NCBI RefSeq assembly: GCF_040958095.1
Contig: NC_091188.1
Location: 41,531,776 to 41,595,775, forward strand
Direction: 5' to 3'
DNA: 64,000 nucleotides
From: Procambarus clarkii
Lineage: Eukaryota > Arthropoda > Malacostraca > Decapoda > Cambaridae
In this document: positions 13,598 to 21,479 of the stretch, in pieces
How the letters are laid out: the number at the start of each line of letters is the position of its first letter
How positions within the stretch are numbered: the first letter of the stretch is position 1
Made by a program: the position numbers and the translations under genes
Notes under the pieces: model-generated
What the model was told of the DNA's origin: nothing
The model's input: the letters and a program-made list of their open reading frames with translations, nothing else
Database searches by the model: none

Positions 13598-16500
13598 GGA
13601 AAATGTATTATTATGAACAACTGAAAAACTGCTGAAACAGTATCAACCAGGTACCAATCAGTCAACAGTACCAATCAACCAGGTATCAGTCTATAGAAAA
13701 ATAAGAAAACAAATCCCCAATTTCATACTCCATGAAAAAATTTGGAGCCAATATTTCTTAAAGTGGGCACTGGGGCTGACCCCGACAAGTCTATGACACT
13801 CCCAAATTACCCAGTGTCATCTTGAAAAGTTGGACGAGACTAGTTCCAAGTGTCTGACCTCCAACCTTGGACAGACATCTTTTATATAGATAAATAAATA
13901 AAATGTAAAACCTCTCTCCATTCATGTTTATTTCAACCACAACATTTACTTCTCTCCACGTCACCATAACTTTGTCCAACATTAACATTTAACAACCTAC
14001 CTTTCATGAAGGACCCCATCCATGTATACAACATGTTTTTAGTCCACCACCAACTGAATATATGTTGTATTTACATGCACAAAAATCATGGACTTACTCT
14101 ATAAAACCACTTGAAAATCACTAATAATAAAATTTTGATGAAGTACACTAAATTATTATTCTTTTTTTTCCACAAAATAGCCTTGTAAGTTAAGTATATT
14201 ATAAACCTCAAAATATAATAAACTGCATTAATATCAAACCAATCACTAATTACACAATTTCCTTTTCCACAGGCACTACTTCCTACATAAATTCAGCTAT
14301 AATAAACCTTTAATTTTTATTACTGTACCTTGAATTAACCTGGTAAGCATTGCTGACCGATTCACTTAGTAGACGAGTCCTCTCATTGACCTCACCGTCC
14401 TGCTAATGAAAGACAAGTTTAGCATACGCTTTTTCAAACTTAAAGAAAAAATTCTTAAACGTGTTTTTTTACACTTTCACATTCTCACGACACTAAAACG
14501 TGTCATTCGTACTCCGACAGAAACATTTCAATGATGCTAAAATGAGTCATCTGGTTGTTATTCATGAACATTCATATATACATCACTTTTGTGCATGTTC
14601 TATTAAAAATATATTTTTGTTTTTGTCCTCTAGAGAATTAATTTGCAAACTTTCTGGCACCAAATTCATAGTAATAAGTGAACAAATAACAAAGAAAACA
14701 TAAAATGATTGTAAACATTTTAAGCATAGCTGAGCGAGGGAGGCCACACACAGGAGAACGTTCACTGGGAAGGGAAAGGTCCACTCAGTGCACAACATGT
14801 AGGCCACCAGATAAAAAATATATACTGTACTTCATTTTAGTAGGGAAATACATATGAAACTTGTATATACAGTTCTAATCTTTAACAATTATTTGTAATA
14901 ATACTAGCTACTTTGTATGTTAATATTCTTTTCATGTAACTTGTGTTTTGAACAAAGGATGCCACATGTTGCTCACTAACAACAGTAAAGCCCAGCACAA
15001 TAAACTTTCTATATTTTGTTTGGCAGGAAATCCTCAAATAAAATAAATCTCAGATTAAATAATACCCAAATTTGTAACAAAATAGATGGCAAATTCGTTG
15101 GCGTTCTCATTGACCACAAACTGAATTTCCAGGGACACATTCTAAATATATCAAAAAAGTTTCAAAAACTGTTGGCATTCTTTCTAAGATCAGATATTAT
15201 GTACCTCGCCATGCCCTAGTGACGCTCTATTACTCCCTCATCTATTCTTATCTCAACTATGGTATTTGTGCTTGGAGTTCTACTACCCAAAATCATTTAC
15301 GTCCTCTAATTACTCAACACAAAGCTGCTATTGGGACAATATACAACTCTGGCCCCAGACATCCCTCAGTACCTCTTCTCAAATCTCTGAATATGTTAGA
15401 TATTAAGTCACTGCACATCCTCTTATGTGTATTATATATATATAAAACGCTGAACTGTAATGCCAATCCTGACCTTAAAAGCTTCATTGAAGGTTGTAAC
15501 AGAACCCATGAGCACCACACCAGAAACAAATACCTTTTTGATATTCCAAGAGTACGACTTAATCAAACTAGGAATGCTCTACAAATCAAGGGGCCCAGAA
15601 TGTGGAATGACCTTCCCAATCATGTTAAAGACTGTACCTCTCTTAACCAGTTTTAAGATGAAAACTAAGCACTACCTAATTAACTCCCTGTAACCTATCT
15701 TACCCCTATAATGTCAACCCATGTTTGTTATTTTTAAACAATGCTGTTTGTTGACCAAATTATATTTTTGCTGTTTTCCTGCCATGTTCCCCCTTTTTTA
15801 TTTTTATATTTTCTCAACACATTTTATACTTTAATCTCAATTAGTATTAAGTTATAGTCTTTAGTGTTTTTCCTGCCCGAAACGCTTTGCATAATAGTGG
15901 CTTTAGGCATTATATGTACTAGCTCTATCTATAAATTCATCAAAATCTGTATCACCCCTCATATGTATGTACTTTACCTAAATAAACATTTGAATTTTTT
16001 TTTTTTAATAAATATAAATAAATATATATTTATTCAGGTATAAGTACCTGTACCTACATACAAGATGAGTTACAAACACAATGTTAAATTTCTAGATAGA
16101 GTTAGTAAATACTGTACTATGCCTAAAGCAACTAATACGCACAGCATTTTGGGCAGGTAATTTGGATTTCTTCTGAATTAAGAAATTATCAAAAGAATGC
16201 AAAAAGCTGGAAAGAATATGTAGCACTGCAGAATGTCCACATTAAGTAAACTAAAACTTGGACTATTTTCGCTATACCCAAAGCACTGTGGCTTATACAC
16301 AACTGATTAGTCAGTAGCTATTACTTAATTGTAACTGGATGGGTGACCATACGGCACAGCTTCGCCGAAGTATTTCCGTCTCCAACAGGGAAACAAAGAT
16401 ATAAAACAATCAAAAGCTATCACAACGTTTAAAATACGCGCATAGAGGCATAAGTGTAATGGCATTCTTATTATCCTAAATGGTGAAAATAGCGCCGCCC

Positions 16501-16750
16501 ATGACAGCCTTCAGGCTCAGTAAACCTAATTACAGTACCACAGACCACTAGTTTCAAGCTCGGTAAACCTAGCTAGAGAGTAAACAAGTCAGGTATGGGC
16601 GGGTTCTTGAGCACACATGAAGACTAGCCATTGCATGCACGCTCTCATAACGAACCAGCTTTTGACTTCCTGTTAACGAGTGTCAATAATACCGAGTTAT
16701 TCCAGTACCTGAGAATGAGTCTCTTGCTCGGTGCTGCAACAACATCCCAT
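2365..16750 (-). CDS. LAMTOR1: LAMTOR1 (p18), late endosomal/lysosomal Ragulator scaffold subunit, six coding exons
   Basis: LAMTOR1 is the lipidated scaffold that wraps the other Ragulator subunits and holds Rag GTPases on the lysosome for mTORC1 activation. Coding exons on the minus strand are 16750-16709, 14402-14329, 11013-10921, 8532-8424, 6752-6651 and 2457-2365. They sum to 513 nt, 170 residues plus TGA, close to the 161 aa of the human protein. The N terminus MGCCCSTEQETHSQ carries the Gly2 myristoylation and Cys3/Cys4 palmitoylation signals expected of the family. The middle has DEQTALNRILQQTASNIIDV and LEQHEYIDRVRTYNQRL, matching the conserved helix around EQHEYMDRARQY in vertebrates. 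The C terminus ends HKEDLVVPFGIP, the conserved family end. All junctions use GT/AG and keep frame (phases 0,2,2,0,0). The introns are large and full of transposons. The divergent neighbour is SEH1 (+). Identification is strong; exon edges are by eye. Confidence 0.93.
2490..2554. repeat. (GTGA)n tetranucleotide microsatellite
   Basis: About 16 uninterrupted GTGA units. It lies in LAMTOR1 intron 5, 33 nt upstream of the exon 6 acceptor. On the gene strand it reads as repeated CTCAC. Confidence 0.95.
2750..3950. other. Unrecognised intronic sequence, probably old repeat
   Basis: More GC-rich than its surroundings, with several short open frames of at most about 80 codons on both strands and no domain I recognise. 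It may be a decayed mobile element. Confidence 0.3.
4165..4262 (-). repeat. CR1-like LINE 3'-end fragment
   Basis: TTCACCTAGTTG repeats followed by a GCTGAGCTTTGCTCTTTCGG-type segment. The same sequence type ends the CR1-like pseudogene at 17240-17340, so this is a 5'-truncated 3' UTR in minus orientation. Confidence 0.65.
4270..4475 (-). mobile_element. tRNA-derived SINE, family A (partial)
   Basis: On the minus strand it has a box-B-like GGTTCGATTCCC near 4420 and then the family body (ctgctagataacaggggcat on the plus strand). Its head (CCCCGCGGCCCGGTCCTCGA) is missing and it abuts the CR1 tail. Other copies are at 45846, 47636, 49238 and 50385. Confidence 0.7.
4757..5839. mobile_element. 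piggyBac-like nonautonomous element with TTAA target duplication
   Basis: Terminal inverted repeats CACTTTCGCGCT (4761-4772) and its complement ending at 5835 are directly flanked by TTAA on both sides (4757-4760 and 5836-5839). There is no transposase ORF. Inside, a diverged unit recurs about every 185-205 bp near 4908, 5093, 5278, 5483 and 5665 (aatttTattGcga... ggtaccaaa type). The TTAA duplication is typical of the piggyBac superfamily; the assignment rests on that and the TIRs. Confidence 0.65.
6060..6160 (+). mobile_element. SINE family B, 3' part
   Basis: Holds the shared 3' sequence GGCTGTACAAGAATGTAA and CTCTTGTATATATAAATA, followed by an A-rich tail. The tRNA-like head seen in the copy at 29777 is missing. 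Confidence 0.65.
6651..6752 (-). CDS. LAMTOR1: LAMTOR1 coding exon 5
   Basis: Exactly 34 codons (102 nt), phase 0 on both sides, between CTTTCAG| and TTTG|GTAAGT. Encodes IPSRTHHEAELLCDVPAVER and then ILSAQPISVADLNL. The LSAQPISVADL part aligns with LASEPIPFSDL of human LAMTOR1; the first half is diverged. Confidence 0.88.
7040..7290 (-). repeat. Penelope-like UTR fragment
   Basis: Contains the block around gacgacatttcggtccggcc and cattctcaagtcgattgtga (plus strand), and the palindrome GGGCCTATTGGCCC at about 7250-7263. The same blocks occur at 13361-13535 and near the Penelope-like element at 21060. Confidence 0.5.
7318..7444 (-). mobile_element. CR1/L2-type LINE 3' tail
   Basis: Minus-strand copy of the last 125 bp of the LINE at 21480-25265, covering the CCCGAAACGCTTTGCGTAAT block to the TAAATAAAATTG end. 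It is flanked by (AATAC)n. Confidence 0.85.
7445..8423. other. LAMTOR1 intron 4 remainder; nothing recognised
   Basis: AT-rich. A C-rich run lies at 7808-7822. No domain, TIR or SINE head was seen. Confidence 0.5.
8424..8532 (-). CDS. LAMTOR1: LAMTOR1 coding exon 4
   Basis: The acceptor is TTACAG|C and the donor is AAAAG|GTAAAT. The exon encodes NIIDVGALDCHTLEQHEYID and then RVRTYNQRLNTVPPQK. It holds the EQHEYxDRxRxY signature, the most conserved stretch of the family. Confidence 0.93.
9095..9243. repeat. Purine-rich minisatellite (GGGAGGAAGGGAGAGAAGGA type)
   Basis: Nearly pure G/A on the plus strand, unit about 20 bp. It lies within the DIRS remnant next to its 3' terminal piece. Confidence 0.9.
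9365..9929 (-). pseudogene. DIRS tyrosine recombinase fragment
   Basis: FMKALFLMALAYGSLVGELH matches the first conserved box of the YR domain, but the catalytic Arg appears replaced (GSLVGELHAL instead of G-x-RVSELHAL). Further on, SRAHDVRKYAALAAVFGNIS holds the H-x-x-R box. A frame break near 9690 separates the two parts. The missing Arg and the frameshift indicate an inactive copy. Confidence 0.68.
9930..10272 (-). pseudogene. DIRS reverse transcriptase N-terminal fragment
   Basis: Encodes SHLFPVPKQDCADLRFILDL followed by SHLNHLIPCPSFRMT, the start of a DIRS RT (family form: PLFxVPKKDGSxRxVxDLxxLN). It stops before the catalytic YxDD region. Confidence 0.7.
10300..10465. repeat. G-rich 89-bp duplication
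   Basis: AACAAGTCAGACAACACCTG at 10347 recurs as AACAAGTCAGACAACATCTG at 10436, within a G-run-rich stretch. Confidence 0.7.
10921..11013 (-). CDS. LAMTOR1: LAMTOR1 coding exon 3
   Basis: The acceptor is TTCCAG|C and the donor is CCAG|GTTAGC. The exon encodes TGEYGNHYSSSATKKSDEQT followed by ALNRILQQTA. DEQTALNRILQQTA aligns with DEQALLSSILAKTA of human LAMTOR1. Phase is 2 in and 2 out. Confidence 0.9.
11014..11719. other. LAMTOR1 intron 2, gene-proximal part
   Basis: AT-rich. A short direct repeat of GATGCAACCCATCCAA / CAACCCATCCAAGG lies at 11450-11500. Nothing else was recognised. Confidence 0.4.
11720..12891. repeat. CT-rich minisatellite, about 30-bp unit
   Basis: About 40 units of the form CTCTCTCCTTGGCCTTCTCT plus GCCCCCC. 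Unit length varies (27-33 bp) by CT and C slippage. It gives long spurious open frames on both strands. It lies in LAMTOR1 intron 2. Confidence 0.95.
12892..13119 (+). mobile_element. Interspersed repeat inserted in the CT-rich minisatellite
   Basis: Starts TTGAGGTTACCTTGAGG and shares the TGTCCCCGCGGCCCGGTC / GACCAGGCCTCC head with SINE family A. It then diverges (gctgctcgcagcctgatgta, tcctttggaggtgcttatcc). Minisatellite units resume after it, so it is younger than the array. Confidence 0.65.
13120..13312. repeat. Continuation of CT-rich minisatellite
   Basis: Five to six further units of the 11720-12891 repeat, with longer C runs and a (C)TGATCTCTCTCCTCGGCC variant. Confidence 0.9.
13326..13594. 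repeat. Two (TA)n tracts flanking a Penelope-like UTR fragment
   Basis: (TA)n occupies 13326-13360 and about 13536-13594. Between them (13361-13535) is the block CACAATCGACTTGAGAATGG and GACCGAAACGTCGTCGTCCC, the reverse of the 7040-7150 copy. Confidence 0.75.
13600..14328. other. LAMTOR1 intron 2, exon-2-proximal part; nothing recognised
   Basis: AT-rich. A short duplicated CAGTACCAATCAACCAGGTA-like stretch lies at 13640-13690. No coding signal. Confidence 0.4.
14329..14402 (-). CDS. LAMTOR1: LAMTOR1 coding exon 2
   Basis: Encodes QDGEVNERTRLLSESVSNAY followed by QVNS and two bases of the next codon. The acceptor is a tandem TAGCAG, so the exon could start at 14402 or 14399 (one Gln fewer). 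The donor AG|GTACAG gives phase 2, which joins exon 3 in frame; an upstream GTTAAT at 14339 would not keep the frame. The NERTRLL part matches the dileucine-type lysosomal sorting region of the family (REERKLLL in human). Confidence 0.85.
15003..16010 (+). pseudogene. 5'-truncated CR1/L2-type LINE copy (RT C-terminal part)
   Basis: Matches the last third of the 21932-24913 ORF. It starts at the FGxKSSNxINL region and runs through HKLNFQGHILNIS, YLNYGICAW and WNDLPNHVKDC, then the 3' UTR with CCCGAAACGCTTTGC. The frame is broken near 15160 (a base lost in the AAAAAAGTTTC run) and by other changes. It lies in LAMTOR1 intron 1. Confidence 0.9.
16015..16160 (-). mobile_element. Diverged CR1/L2-type 3' tail, tail-to-tail with the preceding copy
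   Basis: On the minus strand it has a diverged form of the family 3' end (CCAAAATGCTGTGCGTATTA in place of CCGAAACGCTTTGCGTAATA) and the TTAGGCATAGTACAG block. Confidence 0.7.
16709..16750 (-). CDS. LAMTOR1: LAMTOR1 coding exon 1 (start codon, lipidation signal)
   Basis: The ATG is at 16750-16748 and encodes MGCCCSTEQETHSQ, 14 codons. The donor is CAG|GTACTG, phase 0. Gly2 and Cys3-Cys5 fit N-myristoylation plus palmitoylation. This start is chosen because the MGCC motif is diagnostic of the family. Confidence 0.9.
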
Positions 16751-16880
16751 TGAGAAGATTAATAAGAAAAGTCTTCAGCAGGTTTGAGTCATATGACCGA
16801 GAGTCAGACGACAACAAGGTTCAGCTGGGATAGGTTCAGCCAATCACAGCTCAGGACGACTCTCAGCCAATCAGAGGCCG
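16751..16880 (-). promoter_or_regulatory. LAMTOR1: Putative LAMTOR1 5' UTR / proximal promoter
   Basis: Directly upstream of the ATG is a perfect palindrome, GTCATATGAC, at 16788-16797. It differs from the TFEB/CLEAR consensus GTCACGTGAC only in the two central bases. Two CCAAT boxes lie at 16840-16844 and 16867-16871, 27 bp apart, each in the context CAGCCAATCA. The transcription start is not visible. That these sites act on LAMTOR1 is inference. Confidence 0.45.
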
Positions 16881-17144
16881 TTCTTCCTACAACAACAAGG
16901 GATCTAAACTATAACGTTAGTTTTTTTTTTTTTTTTTGCACAATGTGCATAGTTCACCGGCATAATATTTGTCAGTGAATAATAATTAGTATTAATTAAT
17001 AATAATAATACGTAATATATTACAGTTAATATAGCATTAACGTTGCATTTTCTAAATGTATTACTCTATTTTAGGTACAGCGTTTCGGGTTATAAAATTA
17101 GATTATTTTTGGCCGCAACGCAATACGTGTTAGTGGCTTAGACT

Positions 17145-17222
17145 CGTAACTGTGTGACTCACCATAGATGTGAAGTGCCTTGTATAGTGACTGTTGTGAG
17201 CCTCTTGTTGAATCACTTGTGA
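17145..17222 (-). repeat. Dispersed repeat, inverted partner at 62486-62562
   Basis: About 78 bp (TGTGACTCACCATAGATGTG, GAGCCTCTTGTTGA) that is nearly the reverse complement of 62486-62562, with a few mismatches. The family is not recognised. Confidence 0.75.
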
Positions 17223-17239
17223 TATAAAAATATTATTAA

Positions 17240-19790
17240 AGTACTCGCCTAGTTGTACTCACCTAGTTGTGCTTGCGTGGGTTGAGCTCTGGCTCTTTAG
17301 TCCCGCCTCTCAACCGTCAATCAACAGGTGTACAGGTTCCTGAGCCTATTGGGCTCTATCATATCTACACTTGAAACTGTGTATGGAGTCAGCCTCCACC
17401 ACATCGCTTCCTAATGCTTTCCATTTGTCAACCACTCTGACACTAAAAAAGTTCTTTCTAAAATCTCTGTGGCTCACTTGGGCACTCAGTTTCCACCTGT
17501 GTCCCCTAGTGCGTGTTCCCTTGTGTTAAATAGCTAGTCTTTATCAACCCTGTCGATTCCCTTGGGAATCTTGAATGTGGTGATCATGTCCCCCCTAACT
17601 CTTCTGTCTTCCAACGAAGTGAGGTTTAATTCCCGTAGTCTCTCCTCGTAGCTCATACCACTCAGCTCGGGTACTAGTCTTGTGGCAAACCTTTGAACCT
17701 TTTCCAGTTTAGTCTTATGCTCGACTAGATATGAATTCCATGCTGGAGCCACATACTCCAGGATTGGTCTGACATATGTGGTATATAATGTTCTGAAAGA
17801 TTCCTTACACAAGTTTCTAAAGGCCGTTCTTATGTTAGCCAACCTGGCATATGCTGCTGATGTTATCTTCTTGATATGAGCTTCAGGGGACAGGTCTGGC
17901 GTGATATCTCTCTCTCTGACTCTTGAAGTATTTCATCTCCCAAATGGTACCTTGTATCTGGTCTCCTGCTTCCTACTCCTATCTTCATTACATTCGTTAC
18001 ATTTGCTTGGGTTAAACTCTAACAGCCATTTGTTCGACCATTCCTGCAGCTTGTCCAGGTCTTCTTAAAGCCTCAAGCTGTCCTCCTCTGTCTTAATCCT
18101 TCTCATAATTTTGGCGTCGTCAGCAAACATTGAGAGGAATGAGTCTATACCCTCTGGGAGATCATTTACGTATATCAGAAACAGGATAGGTCCAAGCACA
18201 GAGCCCTGTGGGACTCCACTGGTGACTTCACGCCATTCTGAGGTCTCACCCCTCACTGTAACTCTCTGCTTCCTATTGCTTAGGTACTCCCTTATCCACT
18301 GGAGCGCCCTACCAGTTACTCCTGCCTGTTTCTCCAGCTTATGCATTAACCTTTTATGGGGTACTGTGTCAAAGGCTTTCCGACAGTCCAAAAAAATGCA
18401 GTCCGCCCACCCTTCTCTTTCTTGCTTAATCTTTGTCACCTGATCATAGAATTCTATCAAGCCTTTAAGGCAAGATTTACCCTCCCTGAACCCATGTTGA
18501 TGGGTTGTCACGAAGTCTCTTCTCTCCAGATGTGTTACTAGGTTTTTTCTCACAATCTTCTCCATCACCTTGCATGGTATACAAGTTAAGGACACTGGCC
18601 TGTAGTTCAGTGCCTCTTGTCTGTCACCCTTTTTGTATATTGGTACTACATTAGCAGTCTTCCATATTTCTGGTAGGTCCCCCGTTTCCAGTGACCTACT
18701 ATACACTATGGAGAGTGGTAAGCAAAGTGCTCTTGCACACTCTTTCAATACCCATGGCTGAGATTCCAGTCCGGCCCAACAGCTTTTCTCACATCCAGCT
18801 CCAATAGGTGCTTCTTGACCTCATCTCTTGTAATTTCGAACCTTATCCAAGGTCACCTGGTTTGCTGCCACCTCGTCTAACGCCGTGACATCTCCCTGTT
18901 CTATTGTAAAGACCTCCTGGAACCTTTTGTTGAGTTCTTCACACACCTCTTTGTCATTCTCTGTGTACCTGTCCTCGTCCACCCTAAGTTTCATCACCTG
19001 TTCCTTCACTGTTGTCTTCCTCCTGATGTGCCTGTGTAGTAGCTTTGGTTCGGTCTTGGCTTTATTAGCTATATCATTTTCATACCTTTTCTCGGCTGCT
19101 CTTCTCACACTGACATACTCGTTCCTGGTTCTCTGGTATCTCTCTCTACTTTCTGGTGTTCTGTTATTACGGAAGTTCCTCCATGCCCTTTTGTTCAGCT
19201 CCTTTGCTTTCATACATTCCCTATTAAACCACGGATTCTTCCTTTGCTTCTCTTTTTTTTTTTCCTGTCGGGCTGGGACAAACCTGCTTACAGCCTCCTG
19301 ACATTTTTGGGTGACATAGTCCATCATGTCTTGTACGGACTTGGTTCCGAGTTCTGTGTCCCAATGTATATCCCATAGGAATTTATTCATTTCCTCATAG
19401 TTTCCCTTTCAGTACGCCAGCCCTTTGGTTCCCAGTTCTTTTTTGGGGGCGATAATTCCCAGCTCAACCAGGTACTCAAAGCTCAATACACTATGATCAC
19501 TCATTCCCAATGGGGCTTCCAACTTAACATCCCTTATATCCGACTCATTTAGCGTAAATATTAGATCAAGCAAGGCTGGTTCATCCCCTCCTCTCATTCT
19601 TGTCGGTCCCTTGACGTGTTGACTTAGAAAGTTTCTTGTTGCCACATCCAGCAGCTTGGCTCTCCATGTGTCTGGGCCTCCATGTGGGTCTCTGTTCCCC
19701 CAATCTATCTTCCCATGGTTGAAGTCTTCCATGATTAGAAGTCTGGATCCGTTCCTGCTAGCCACAGAAGCTGTTCTCTCTCTATTATAT
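17240..19790 (-). pseudogene. CR1-like LINE, 5'-truncated and frame-broken
   Basis: Read on the minus strand: the end of an endonuclease domain (LLIMEDFNHGKIDW, then GMSDHSVLSFEY, 19790-19409), a linker (19390-18821), RT (18748-18065 with VVPIYKKGDRQEALNYRPVS, FLDCRKAFDTVPHKRL, GVPQGSVLGPILFLIYVNDL and FADDAKI) and the C-terminal part (17842-17534, YVRPILEYVAPAWN, LEDRRVRGDMITTFKI). It ends at the CACCTAGTTGTGCTTGCGTG 3' UTR. Frames shift near 19400, 18800 and 17900-18060. At 19790 it meets the Penelope-like element. Confidence 0.88.
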
Positions 19791-21250
19791 TGATGGTGGC
19801 CAAGTTGTTTATTATATTCCTGTCTGGGTTTGCTACGGCAAACTTCCAAAAAACTCAGTGGGTAACAAAGCTTGAGTTACCTGCTGCTGATATTATTGTC
19901 AATCTTGTTAAGTTGTGCATTAAAGAATGTAAATTTACCTTTAATAATGAGTATTATTTACAGACTTTTGGAATGACAATGTGGAATCCTTTATCGCCAT
20001 TGCTTTCAAACTTCTACATGGAATTCTTCGAAAAGAAATTTGTTTCAAAAATAACTCCTGGAATCATTCCATGGTTTAGATATGTTGATATTTTGTGTAT
20101 ATGGCCTTCAGATGTAAACACAGACGAATTTGTAGCCAAACTTAATGACCAAGTCACCTCTATAAAATTTACTATGGAGACTGAAATTGTTAAATGTTTG
20201 CCATTCCTAGATGTACTTATTTATAGGGAAGACTTTTCACTAAAGTTTAGTGTCTACAGAAAACCTACGAATAATTTATCTTATGTTCATTATTTTTCAG
20301 GGCATAGATACAATGTGAAAAAGTCAATTTTTTCTTCAATGAGCTCTTCGAGTTGTGAGTCCAGAATTCTTAGACGAAGAGTTTAAGAATATTTATTCGA
20401 TTGGTCTCAAGCTTTGTTACCCACTGAGTTTTTTGGAAGTTTGCCGTAGCAAAGCACGTCGTACATATTATAATAATATATGCAGTGAAAGAATTCGCCC
20501 AAAGAATGTGTTATGTTTACCATATTTCTCTGGGTTTGAGAATATTGTCAAGGCCTTGAACCTTTTTTAATATACATGTATTGTTTAGCTACGAAAATAC
20601 TGTTGGTAAGCTATTAGTTAGGAACAGCCCTCGTAGTGATAATTGTGTCATTTATAAAATATCTTGTAAAGACTGTAATAAGTTCTATGATGGGCAAACA
20701 TCTAAAAGATTTGAAATGTAGAATTTCGCAACATAAATACTCTGTAAGACACGACCAATTGTCTAATGCTTTGTTTGTTCATCTGTCAGATGATGCTCAC
20801 CAAAATGATTGGGAGATGACTTCTTTAATAACGAATTGTAAAATCACCCATAACAGAAACATAATTGAATCTGCTTTGATACAGATCACAAAAGAAAGTA
20901 ATTTGAACATTAGCAGTGGTCTATATAACTTAGATCCATTTTTAATAGATCAATTAAAGGGCGATTTAAGTAGGATCATTGGAACACATTTGTCTCACTA
21001 ATTCATTGTAAATATTTACTATTTTATGCTATGATTATCCATGTGTGGGCCTGTGTGTGGTTGCTGCATCGGAAGGGCCAATAGGCCCGTCTGCAGTGTC
21101 CACGTATTGTACCTCACCTCACTCCATTCTCTCCTGCCTATTTATGTCCAGTACTCTACCTGTAAAATCACTCCTTCTGAAGATGTATTAATATACGAAA
21201 GTACTTAAGGAAATTCCTGTTTCAATGTTCCTCCGTGGTCTGACTGTCAC
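19790..21250 (+). mobile_element. Penelope-like element, RT plus GIY-YIG endonuclease, decayed
   Basis: The RT part (19880-20570) has FGMTMWNPLSPLLSNFYMEF, WFRYVDILCIW (catalytic DD changed to DI), FLDVLIYR and VYRKPTNNLSYVHYFSGH, the Penelope signature. The downstream part (20640-21000) matches the GIY-YIG endonuclease region: CKDCNKFYDGQTSKRFEM in a shifted frame, then ISQHKYSVR, NALFVHLSDDAHQNDWE and NIIESALI. The loss of a catalytic Asp and several frame breaks make it dead. The UTR has GGGCCAATAGGCCC at about 21077-21090. An inverted copy of part of its own coding sequence lies at 19826-19873. Confidence 0.85.
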
Positions 21251-21282
21251 ATTTTTAATCAGGTATTTATTTTCGTGATATA

Positions 21283-21326
21283 CACACACACACATATATA
21301 TATATATGTATTATTTATATTATTTA

Positions 21327-21418
<92 letters not shown>
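21283..21418. repeat. (CA)n/(TA)n microsatellite
   Basis: An ACAC stretch grades into (TA)n of about 120 bp, directly after the Penelope-like element. Confidence 0.95.
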
Positions 21419-21420
<2 letters not shown>

Positions 21421-21479
21421 CTCTTATAATACTCAAATAATCTCTTATAATCTCATATAACTACCTTTGAGTACTCTAG

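Noticed and set aside
14329-14342. LAMTOR1 exon 2 donor at the upstream GTTAAT
   Set aside because: It would leave exon 3 out of frame (CAC CGG TGA); the GTACAG 11 nt further keeps the frame.
21275-21460. Ile-Tyr repeat frames (also 29450-29725 and 60884-61470)
   Set aside because: Translation of (TA)n microsatellites.
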